From assembly GCF_963678635.1 (NCBI RefSeq), contig NC_087071.1, positions 8,541,842-8,605,841 on the forward strand: a stretch of DNA of 64,000 bases, in the 5' to 3' direction. Under the pieces are notes generated by a model that was given only the letters and a program-made list of their open reading frames with translations, did no database searches and was not told the DNA's origin. A program made the position numbers and the translations under genes. Source of the DNA: Symsagittifera roscoffensis. Taxonomy: Eukaryota > Xenacoelomorpha > Acoela > Convolutidae. Every line of letters starts with the position of its first letter. Within the stretch, counting starts at the first letter, position 1. This document shows, piece after piece, positions 54,533-64,000 of this stretch.

Positions 54533-56950
54533 AAATATTGACATTTCAACACATCTCTTTTCTAATATTTTCCGACCAAAACACAAATCCTTCTCCTCGC
54601 ACAGGGTCTCAAGATTTATTAGTAACACACTATGATTGTGAAGAAAACGAACAAAAAACACTACACAAATATGCAATAAATCAAGTATCACAATGCGAAA
54701 CAGAACCACAAGCTATAGAAACTACAAATGTAATAGCAACATTGTATTCAAAAGCCCGAGCAACAACAGTCACAGGATATAAGTTTACAGCAGCATTTTC
54801 CGAAAAGAAAGTACACTGTTCACAAGTTTCCAACGGAAATAAAAACCGACTTGATCACGAATCATTTTACAAGAGTAACATAGAACGACTTTTACATCTC
54901 AACCCCGATGATTGTAAAAATGAATTACTCAGAATAAATATCACAAGAAATAAAAACACAGACAAAAAAATAGTAAATTTCCAAGTCTTTGCCGATTCTC
55001 TACATCCAGCAGAACTTGAACGATATCAAGGACATAGAAAATTAGAGGAAAAAATACCCATACAATGGCGCACACGGAAGATTAACTTATGACATACACG
55101 ATAAACACTGGATACCACACATTGGAATAAATGACCCCTCAAACTGCAAAGCAGACACAAAAAATATAAGATATCAAGAAAAAAATGTTTTTTGATTGGA
55201 AAATACAACTCGAAAAAGTACAACTCACACGAGATTTATCTGATAACACAATGATCTATCAAGGAATTAGACAACCTTGCAAAAATGATCAAGGTTTTTG
55301 TGACCCCACAACAAGGACCCAAGCAACAATTGTTTGGTTTCCCGAAAATACATGCACAACTTTCCAAGTAGCAAAAATACACGCTCGAATGATAAAGTTT
55401 CATGAAAAATATTTTTTAGAATCAATTCCATACGAACAAGTAAACCCATCCCAAATACAAAGTAATGATTTTAGAAATATCCTTGATATGGAAAATAAAT
55501 TAACACGTTTCCAAATCTATCAAGAAGCAGAAATTGCATGTAAATACAGAAATCCACTTTATAAGACACAATTTTCTGAAAAACTTGTCGAATACGAAAA
55601 AAAATTCGACATGACCACTGGAAAAATAAAATTTAACCTTTATGCCACAAGTCATCCTATAAATGAAGGAACATCATACATCCCAGTTAACTTTCAAAAA
55701 AGCCCAGGTCAACCTGGTGAAAAACTAAGACCATATGACAGTAAAAGCACACGTTTACAAGAACTATCACTAATGAATAGCACCTATTTTGGTTATATTC
55801 ATTATGATATCCACTTAGACATGAAGTTAGACTACACAATTACTAGAATTTTTCAAGAAATGTCACTTTTGAATTAGAAACACTTCATCAACTATGCGAA
55901 TTGGAAAGAACACAAATCCTACAATCACTCGCACTAGCAGTACTAAAAATACCCTACGCAGGATACTTATTGTCAGGAAATAGATCAAATTTTCTATACT
56001 ACGAAGGAAATATTTTATGGTTTTATACTTGTACCAAAAAAGTATCACCACTATATGTTTTTGAAGATAAACGTTGTTATAAAAGAATCCCTATATTCTA
56101 TGAAAATAAAGTACATTTTGTCGACACACTTTCAAGACGAACATATTTTTGGGATACCGCAGTCCCATGTGGATCAGAAAATAGCCTCAATGTAGTACAA
56201 TTAAATCCTAATGAAGATAAATACTATCTACTTACACCATACCCTACATTAATGCAATCACTCAAAAAATTTTCACCCGAAAGCATCAGAGCTATAGCTC
56301 GTAATCCAAATATTGATTTACAATCAAATGGAATATATTCGAAATCTGGTATCCAACATCACATTAGAACACATTATTTTCAGGAATTATTAACACAAAT
56401 GGACACAAAACAAAGACAATCAATTGACCAGAATTTAAGAGAACTTGCCGAAACCGCAGGATTTGCAGACATTTATACACAAGACTATAGCGGATATTTT
56501 AAAGATATTAAAGACTACATATATTTAAACGGTGAAAAATACAGACCACAAGATATTTTACCTATAAATATTTTCAGTTTTGTCACCCTAAAGAACGAAA
56601 TTCTAGCTTTTCTAGGATGGCCCTATTACATCTTAGAAAAATTAACTATCTTATACGCCATGTTTAATTTTATAGGATTTCTTTTCTCACTCTTAAAAGG
56701 AATCTATAACATATTCGCTATACACACACAAGTAAAAAGACAAGCAAGTGCAGCACGTATACTAATTGCAGGATTTTTTGGAATTTTTTCATCATCAATA
56801 AACAAAATACTTCTAGATGCACAAATAAAAGAATATAACACAAAAATATCCACAAGACAAAACACATACGACGAAGAACACAATAATATCGAAATAACAC
56901 CTACCGCACACAGTTGCCACCCCTACCACAAAGTCATCCATTATCGCTAG
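54520..56950 (+). pseudogene. Envelope-like glycoprotein gene, broken by frameshifts
   Basis: Three large open parts (54520-55092, 55185-55877, 55901-56950) lie in three different frames, so at least three frame breaks (around 55080, 55180 and 55880) disable the gene. The first part opens with a hydrophobic, signal-like MYILKILTFQHISFLIF and is cysteine-containing (HYDCEEN, CETEP). The second has CKNDQGFCDPTT and WFPENTCTTF. The third ends with a hydrophobic, membrane-spanning stretch (ILEKLTILYAMFNFIGF) followed by a charged cytoplasmic tail. A signal peptide, several Cys and a C-terminal anchor fit an env product of a retrovirus-like gypsy element. The family of origin is not recognised. 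Confidence 0.6.
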
Positions 56951-58915
56951 TTCCCCGTAATTTCCTAAACCTAGCAATCACAAATAATCCAAATTCTAGA
57001 CCAAATACAACACAAAGTCCCATCCAACATATAATGAAACATCATTCACAAAATGATAATACATACAAACAAACTATAGAACAACCCCACACCACCACTT
57101 TTCAGTCTCAAAATATTTATTTTTTAGCCCACAATGAGCCGATAACTTGGATCCCTCCATCGCTCAAATTCCCATCCAGCCAACCTCCAAACTCAATTCC
57201 CAATAATCCCACTTTTTGCATTCCCATCACCCGATTTTCCGATTATTAAGATATCATCAAGCACGAATTCTGATACTTACTCAGATTTTTCAGTTTTAAA
57301 TTATATCTCACAATTTATTAACTCTAATGTAGAAACCCCCGACAAATTTGCAGACTCCGAACCATCTCCCTCTACCTATACCCAGACCAACCCCCCAGTT
57401 TTTTCAAAAACCCCTTTTCAACCAATCTCATCAAATCATCCACTTCCATCCATTTCCACGCCTTATTATGCTTCCCAAGTGAACCCAACCTATTCTCCAC
57501 TTCATTCCGACAGATCATATAATAATTCCCCAGATACCCCCCAATTTTCCCAGGAGCTCGATAATTTTATTACTTTACAACAACAATTAATACACCCCAA
57601 CACCCTCATAATACATCAAATATCATCCACAATAACATCCTCAAATCCAACTACTCCTACACCCTCCTCAGCTTACACTCCATCATTAGCACAATCATCC
57701 ACATCCCCCGAAACACCTACTAGCACTCACCGAGCTTATCGCACTTTTAAACGAAAATTTCCAAATCACCCATTCCCAACCAAACCCGGAACAGCCCGCG
57801 AATATATTAATCACCCGGAACACACCAACACGAAAAATTTTCTTGAAATCACCTTACCCTCATTTCCTTAATATACATTAAATACACCTAATCATACTAA
57901 CGACACACGCAATTTTGTAGATGAACACGTTTTAATGCCAACACTTCATTGGACAGCTCATTCTAATTTTACTAATTCCCTTTGCCTACCATTAGCTAAT
58001 ACTCATGACAGCATCGAAAAGAACAAAAACATGTTATATAGACTCACCACAACACTAACACCTCGACAATTTACTTACGTTGGATATAAAAAATTACTAA
58101 AAACATTCACTGCACCCCGAGCTAACGAATTTGCAATAAAATACTACGATCATAATATCATCCACCCTAATCAAGATCAATTTTTAGATGAAGACCGCTT
58201 CGCAAACCCGCAACTAACAGAAAAATTTTTCATCAAAACATCATACGTATTCACACTTAATATTTTTGATAGAAAGCATGACCACATTATTTCAGAATCA
58301 CTAGCTGATATTCAAGCATACGAGAGCTTCTATGATAAATTTCAGTTATTTTCACTAACCTTTCACTTTCTTTCACCACAGGAACGCAATTTGCACTGTT
58401 CCCACGATATTATGTTACGCACTAAACAAACGCACACATATACATACTAACGTTTTATACAAAATCATTTTGATTTGCACAACCCATCAAGACAACCTCA
58501 CCATCGTTTTCGGTTTTTTAACTCAGAGTACACGTCACCATTTTTCCTTAATTTTACATATTGCATTAAAGATACTAACCTCCACGGCATCCTCCGCAAC
58601 TATGACCCAGTTACCCAAATGTATATATTCTGTCTCATCACAAAGACCTTCAATGCCGAAGAATCCAGACCCTTCCTTATCCCGCATGAGTTTATCCAGC
58701 CTATTGAAATACCCATATTAGAATTCATTCATAAAACTAAATATAATCCTAAAATATATAACCTCATCCAAAACACACCTTACGAGTTTGCAGTAGGCAC
58801 CGAAGAACTAAACACCATTAAAGCACTTCAATTGCTTTGGCCACTGCTACAAAATAAAAACATCATACGCAGTCAAGATAAAAAACTAAAAAACATTTTA
58901 ATAAGAAAACAGTAA
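56914..58915 (+). pseudogene. Extra ORF downstream of env (unrecognised, broken)
   Basis: The first frame (56914-57249, Pro/Ser/Thr/Asn-rich) overlaps the env end by 37 bases, then shifts near 57245 into one frame that runs to 58915 with only two nonsense codons (57869-57871 and 58448-58450). The N-terminal 300 residues are low-complexity (TSSNPTTPTPSSAYTPSL). The rest looks folded: LHWTAHSNFTNSLCLPLANT, TPRQFTYVGYKKLLKTF, FFIKTSYVFTLNIFDRKHD, then PIEIPILEFIHKTKY and TIKALQLLWPLLQNKN. The layout (P/S/T-rich head, compact tail) resembles the ORF before env. I recognise no homologue; a gene here is unusual for Ty3/gypsy. Confidence 0.5.
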
Positions 58916-58917
58916 CA

Positions 58918-60229
58918 AACGCTTTTTTTCTTCAATTAACACAAATGATCACGACAATGTTTTTGGAGTAAAATTTCAAAAACTACATCAGAAAATTTAT
59001 CCGGGGTGCTGACAAAACAGTGAAATAATAGCATAACAGCATTGTTTACAGCCCGAAAGGACTAATCGACACGGCAATTCTGACGAAACTAATTTTTCCT
59101 GGACCAGAAACAACAAAGATAGACAACTTATTCGAACACAGTTTTTTTCTGATATTTTTTAAAAGATAATTGGCCCTTTCATTCAAGCACTACCTCATTT
59201 CGTTCACGCACTACCTCAAACCTTTGATAATATTTACCGTCCGATCAATACAGTTTTGTGTTGAATAGTTTTCTCTGGAAACCTTGAATGATCAACTCGA
59301 AGGATCAACTTTTTTTCACTAATTGCTCTTGCTAGAAATTTTTTTTAAAATTATTAGTTAGCCTCGTTAATAATTTGTTTTCAGCGGGATGCCATTTTGC
59401 TTTACGTTTTCTACTATACTTCAAAAAGTCAATTTCTCCGATCTGCGCCAGGATGTTATGAATCCTAGACTAAACGTCGTTTTAACTCGACGATATCTTT
59501 TCAGTTTGAAGCGAACTTTTAAAATTTTATTCCAAAAATCTGATTTTCAGAAAACTAAACTGCGAATCCGTATTTATTTTTTTGAATCTTCAATATGACA
59601 TCAGCAGTCAGCTCTATGGTGTACGGTACAAAGTTAACAGTTTAATTCTTCTTAGTTTTCCAGAAAAAAAAAACAAGTTTAATTTCAGAACAAAGAAATT
59701 ATTACTAACAAATATGGAAAACAGAATATTCGATGCCTTGAGAACTTCGTAAAAAAATTTTCAACTCTAACTTTACCAGTGGGGGCCCTAATCTAACTTA
59801 CGAAAAAAAACTGCTATTGCATCTCTCATTTGCATTGAAATAATTAAATTTTGAGTTAAAACCTTTTTTTTTTCTAAAATAATTTTAATATTATTTTTGC
59901 TGAATTAAAAAAAATTTAAAAGACTTCGATCTGATAACTGTAGTGTTCAACGTCCAATTTTACGCATAGTTTTTATTGAACCAAAATTTTCGGTTGAAGT
60001 GACAATTTTACACTGACATAACCTCTCGAAAAATCATCTCATAAACGTCAAATGGCAAATTTAAGCAGTCAACATACAAAACGCTGATTTATGAGTGGCT
60101 GAAAAGGAATTATTTCAACTAATTAAAACCATCGTCTCTAAAAGATATTGTTTTTCTAATTAAAAAGTATTCATTGCAATTAAATTATTAAAATATTTTA
60201 AAAGAAACAGCTATAGTAAAAAACAATGT
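58918..60229. other. Non-coding gap between the two gypsy elements
   Basis: A-rich composition ends near 58990. No gene is recognised in the rest; a 69-codon frame at 59389-59598 is probably chance. 59815-60125 is a diverged direct repeat of about 42010-42360, on the other side of the large element. Confidence 0.5.
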
Positions 60230-61192
60230 CTTTTCCCATCGTTTGGACGAATCATCGCACCCATTGAATCCGGTGGATGGTTGATAAAGACAACTTCCCT
60301 TATCGTAATGGACGACAGAAGCGCAAATATATTGGGAAGAAACCTCCTACCTCTGATTGGAATTCAACTACAGCAGCAACCAGCTGGTAAGTCAGTTAAT
60401 ACTATATCGGATGACATAAATGGGTCAAATGCAAAAATAACCAACTGGGTTAAACCTACGTATCCGGGGTTATGTACACGAATCGGTAGAGCACGAAACC
60501 ATATGGTTCATACAACAATTCTCCAAGAATTCAAAGTGTTGCAACAAAAAGGTCGCAGTATTCCCATCCATATTCAAGAGAAAGCGGAGCAAGAAATCAG
60601 GTCTCTTATAGACCAAGGACACATCACCAAACTTGAAAATTGTAGTGACCAGCAGTTCATAAGCCTGATAGTCATCACAGTGAAGAAAGACCAATCCATC
60701 AAACTAGCAATGGATTCTAAACAAATTTAAAAAATGATACAAAAGAACAAGTATCAAATGCCAAAAATAGACGTACTCCTTGATAACGTGGCTCAATCAG
60801 CTCAGGAAGGTCACAACAAACCGGTCAAAACACTGTTCTCAACAATTGACCTTAGGTATGCGTACAGTCATTTAAAACTCATCGAGAATACTCAAAAACA
60901 TTGCAACATTAGCATCATTGGAGGGCAGGCAACTGGCACGTATCAGTTTCAAACTGATTTCTACGGTCTTACTGATATGCCTGCCGAATTTCAGAAAGCA
61001 ATTAACTTTACACTAAACAATGAAAAAGATACATTTGCTTTCCTGGATGACATATTGATTATATCCCACGGTACAAAAGAGGATCATATGAAAAAGCTAA
61101 AAAAAATTCTGGACAAACTGGATGATGAAAATATAGCAATATCGTTCGATAAAAGTAAATTCGGTTGTAGACAGGCTGGGTTATGTCATTAA
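60230..61192 (+). pseudogene. Protease end and reverse transcriptase of a second Ty3/gypsy element
   Basis: It opens abruptly in the protease (SLIVMDDRSANILGRNLLP, the 'iiGrdlL' strand), then runs to the RT: FKVLQQKGRSIPIHIQEKAE, a LAMDSKQI block ending in a TAA (60728-60730), NKYQMPKIDVLLDNVAQSAQ, TLFSTIDLRYAYSHLKLIEN (first Asp), QTDFYGLTDMPAEFQKAI and TFAFLDDILIISHG (F-L-D-D). The frame is the same on both sides of the TAA. No gag or 5' LTR lies to the left, so the element is truncated. It then merges into the tandem array from 61157. Confidence 0.75.
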
Positions 61193-63723
61193 CGAATATG
61201 GAACAACCCCAATGCATAAAAAAACCGAAGCTATCGTACAACTATGTCACCCGGAAACTTTCAAACAGCTCACAAGTTTTATGGGATCAATTGATCATAT
61301 AAAAAACTTATTCCCAATCTCGCACAATTGTGCACACCGCTCAGTCCTTTACTATCGGTTGAAAATAAATTCCATTTCACATGGGATGAGACGCATGAAC
61401 AAGCATTCAAAAAAATTTTGGAGGCGGTCCACAACATTACAGAAAACCGCCACTTCGTAAGTGGCCGGGGAACACGGGTGGTCTGCAACGCCAGCCGAGA
61501 CGGTGTCGAATGTGGATTAGAACAAGAAACTCCGGACGGATGGGCTTACATTGCCTACGCTTCGCGGTTTCTTAATTCATTGGAAAATAAAAATATTCGG
61601 TTAACGAATTAGAACTGCTTGCCGCAGTTTGGTCAATAGAGCACTTTTAATACAACTTGTATGGTAGAAGATTCACACTAAATTCGGTTGAATGGCTGGG
61701 TTATGTCATTAATGAATATGGAACAACCCCAATGCAAAAGAAAACCGAAGCTATTGTATAACTATGTCACCCGGAAACTTTCAAACAGCTCAAAAGTTTT
61801 ATGGGATCAATTCATCATCTAAATAACTTATTCCCAATCTCACATAATTGTGCACACCGCTCAGTCCTTTACTATCGGTTGAAAATAAATTCCATTTCAC
61901 ATGGGATGAGACGCATGAACAAGCATTCAAAAACATTTTGGAGGGGGTCCACAACATTACAGAAAACCGCCACTTCGTAAGTGGTCGGGGAACACGGGTG
62001 GTCTGCAACGCCAGCCGAGACGGTGTCGAATGTGGATTAGAACAAGAAACTCCGGACGGATGGGCTACTTTTGCCTACGCTTCGCGGTTTCTGAATTCAT
62101 GGGAAATTAAATATTCGGTTAACGAATTAGAACTGCTTGCCGCAGTTTGGTCAATAGAGCACTTTTAATACAACTTGTATGGTAGAAGATTCACACTTAA
62201 TTCGGTTGAATGGCTGGGTTATGTCATTAATGAATATGGAACAACCCCATTGCAAAAGAAAACCGAAGCTATCGTACAACTATGTCACCCGGAAACTTTC
62301 AAACAGCTCAAAAGTTTTATGGGATCAATTCATCATCTAAATACCTTATTCCCAATCTCGCACAATTGTGCACACCGCTCAGTCCTTTACTATCGGTTGA
62401 AAATAAATTCCATTTCACATGTGATGAGACGCATGAACAAGCATTCAAAAACATTTTGGAGGCGGTCCACAAAATTACAGAAAACCGCCACTTCGTAAGT
62501 GGCCGGGGAACACGGGTGGTCTGCAACGCCAGCCGAGACGGTGTCGAATGTGGATTAGAACAAGAAACTCCGGACGGATGGGCTACCATTGCCTACGCTT
62601 CGCGGTTTCTTAATTCATGGGAAAATAAAAATTCGGTTAACGAATTAGAACTGCTTGCAGCAGTTTGGCCAATAGAGCACTTTTAATACAACTTGTATGG
62701 AAGAAGATTCACACTAAATTCGGTTGAATGGCTGGGTTATGTCATTAATGAATATGGAACAACCCCAATGCAAAAGAAAACCGAAGCTATCGTACAACTA
62801 TGTCACCCGGAAACTTTCAAACAGCTCAAAAGTTTTATGGGATCAATTCATCATCTAAATAACTTATTCCCAATCTCGCACAATTGCGCACACCGCTCAG
62901 TCCTTTACTATCGGTTGAAAATAAATTCCATTTCACATTGGATGAGACGCATGAACAAGCATTCAAAAACATTTTGGAGGCGGTCCACAACATTACAGAA
63001 AACCGCCACTTCGTAAGTGGCCGGAGAACACGGGTGGTCTGCAACGCCAGCCGAGACGGTGTCGAATGTGGATTAGAACAAGAAACTCCGGACGGATGGG
63101 CTACCATTGCCTACGCTTCACGGTTTCTTAATTCATTGGAAAATAAAAATACTCGGTTAACGAATTAGAACTGCTTGCCGCAGTTTGGTCAATAGAGCAC
63201 TTTTAATACAACTTGTATGGTGGAAGATTCACACTAAATTCGGTTGAATGGCTGGGTTATGTCATTAATGAATATGGAACAACCCCAATGCAAAAGAAAA
63301 CCGAAGCTATCGTACAACTATGTCACCCGGAAACTTTCAAACAGCTCAAAAGTTTTATGGGATCAATTCATCATCTAAATAACTTATTCCCAATCTCGCA
63401 CAATTGTGCACACCGCTCAGTCCTTTACTATCGGTTGAAAAAAAAATTCCATTTCACATGGGATGAGACGCATGAACAAGCATTCAAAAACATTTTGGAG
63501 GCGGTCCACAACATAACAGAAAACCGCCACTTCGTAAGTGGCCGGGGAACACGGGTGGTCTGCAACGCCAGCCGAGACGGCGTCGAATGTGGATTAGAAC
63601 AAGAAACTCCGGACGGATAGGCTCATGGGAAAATAAATATTCGGTTAACGAATTAGAACTGCTTGCCGCAGTTTGGTCAGTAGAGCACTTTTAATACAAC
63701 TTGTATGGTAGAAAATTCACACT
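61157..63723 (+). repeat. Tandem array of five pol-derived units of about 518 bp
   Basis: Units start at about 61157, 61680, 62198, 62716 and 63236. Each covers the end of the RT (VEWLGYVINEYGTTP, LKSFMGSIHHLNNLFPISHN), the connection (LSPLLSVENKFHFTWDETHE) and the first half of RNase H (RVVCNASRDGVECGLEQETP, IAYASRFLN, ELLAAVWSIEHF, stop, YNLYGRRFTL). The junction joins ATTCACACT of RNase H to AAATTCGGTTG of the RT. The units are about 518-523 bp, not multiples of 3, and each has a TAA, so the array is not coding. The last unit lacks about 30 bp near 63620. Units differ at only a few positions. Confidence 0.95.
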
Positions 63724-63928
63724 CATTACCCATCATCAAGCCTTAATCAGCGCGCTACAATGCAATAAAAATCATAAAATATATCAAAGTAGATTATCCA
63801 GATGGATAGACCGGTTACTACCATTTGACTTTGATATAAAACATTTAGCGGGCTCTAAAATGGGGCTCATTGATTATATTTCAAAACATCCAGCAGGTAT
63901 ACCTCAACCACCCAAACACATTTTGTAG
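63701..63928 (+). pseudogene. RNase H C-terminal end of the second gypsy element
   Basis: After the last unit the original gene continues: FTLITHHQALISALQCNKNH, YQSRLSRWIDRLLPFDFDIK and LAGSKMGLIDYISKHPAGIP, the usual gypsy RNase H tail. The position normally 'iTDH.aL' reads ITHHQAL, so the Asp is His. The frame ends at a TAG (63926-63928). No integrase is seen before the window ends. Confidence 0.75.
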
Positions 63929-64000
63929 TTGCCTTAATTGATGATTTCATTACATGCCTTGAATTTCAAGATAGCACAAGTTCTAATTTGGAAATGAACA

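Larger units (their letters stand above)
42330..58990 (+). mobile_element. Oversized, decayed env-bearing Ty3/gypsy-type element
   Basis: A strikingly A-rich (plus strand) block of about 16.6 kb with, in order: structured leader, pre-gag coding region, Gag, zinc knuckle, protease, RT, RNase H, integrase, a Pro/Ser/Thr-rich ORF, an envelope-like gene and a further ORF. Domain order (RT-RNase H-integrase) is that of Ty3/gypsy. Frameshifts and nonsense codons interrupt nearly every gene, so it is defective. No convincing LTR pair was found: the left edge is set at a 13-bp hairpin and the right edge where the composition changes. Tor-type elements of larvaceans are a possible relative (inference). 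Confidence 0.7.

Overview
The window looks like AT-rich nuclear DNA of an invertebrate animal. It holds a split host gene with GT-AG introns plus two apparent GC-AG introns, extracellular PAN/apple and fibronectin type III (FN3) domains, BEL/Pao and Ty3/gypsy retroelements, a LINE, hAT-like MITEs and several tandem arrays. There is no sign of a bacterial or organellar genome. A large, A-rich Ty3/gypsy element with an envelope-like gene recalls the Tor-type elements of larvacean tunicates, but that placement is a weak inference.

Host gene. One gene runs on the minus strand across 3076-40159. Eight exons were found by reading splice sites and checking that reading phase is kept at every junction: 40159-39950 (PAN/apple), 36178-35977, 35461-35327, 19150-19006, 7278-6932, 5704-5485, 4566-4419 and 3262-3076 (a run of FN3 repeats). 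Both ends lie outside the recognised part. Its introns reach 16.2 kb and 11.7 kb and contain almost all of the repeats described below.

Region by region. 1-2702 is a degenerate AATCAT-type array. 2.7-8.3 kb holds four exons and several MITE copies. 7.3-9.0 kb is a minisatellite built on GTTGATTTGTGAGCC-like units. 9.3-11.4 kb is a decayed LINE (minus). 12-15.3 kb holds diverged repeats, a fossil copy of one FN3 exon, a fold-back element and a MITE. 15.27-17.70 kb is a 16-bp minisatellite. 23.2-35.25 kb is an old, broken BEL/Pao element (minus). Inside it sits a young, apparently complete BEL/Pao element (plus, 25704-34176) with essentially identical LTRs, a 5-bp target duplication and a 1993-codon open polyprotein frame.

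42.3-59.0 kb is a very large A-rich Ty3/gypsy-type element (plus). It has gag, protease, RT, RNase H, integrase and env, plus extra coding regions before gag, between pol and env, and after env. It is broken by many frameshifts and stops, and its integrase lacks the catalytic glutamate. 60.2-63.9 kb is a second Ty3/gypsy pol fragment in which an RT-RNase H segment of about 518 bp is tandemly repeated five times.

The host exons encode one extracellular protein. The transposable elements are independent passengers, nested in each other and in the introns. The least expected items are the oversized multi-ORF gypsy element, the pol-derived satellite, the leader structure of the young BEL element (no AUG for the main ORF, a triplicated splice-like module, a repeat array growing out of the primer-binding site, a tRNA-like segment in the LTR), and the GC-AG introns.
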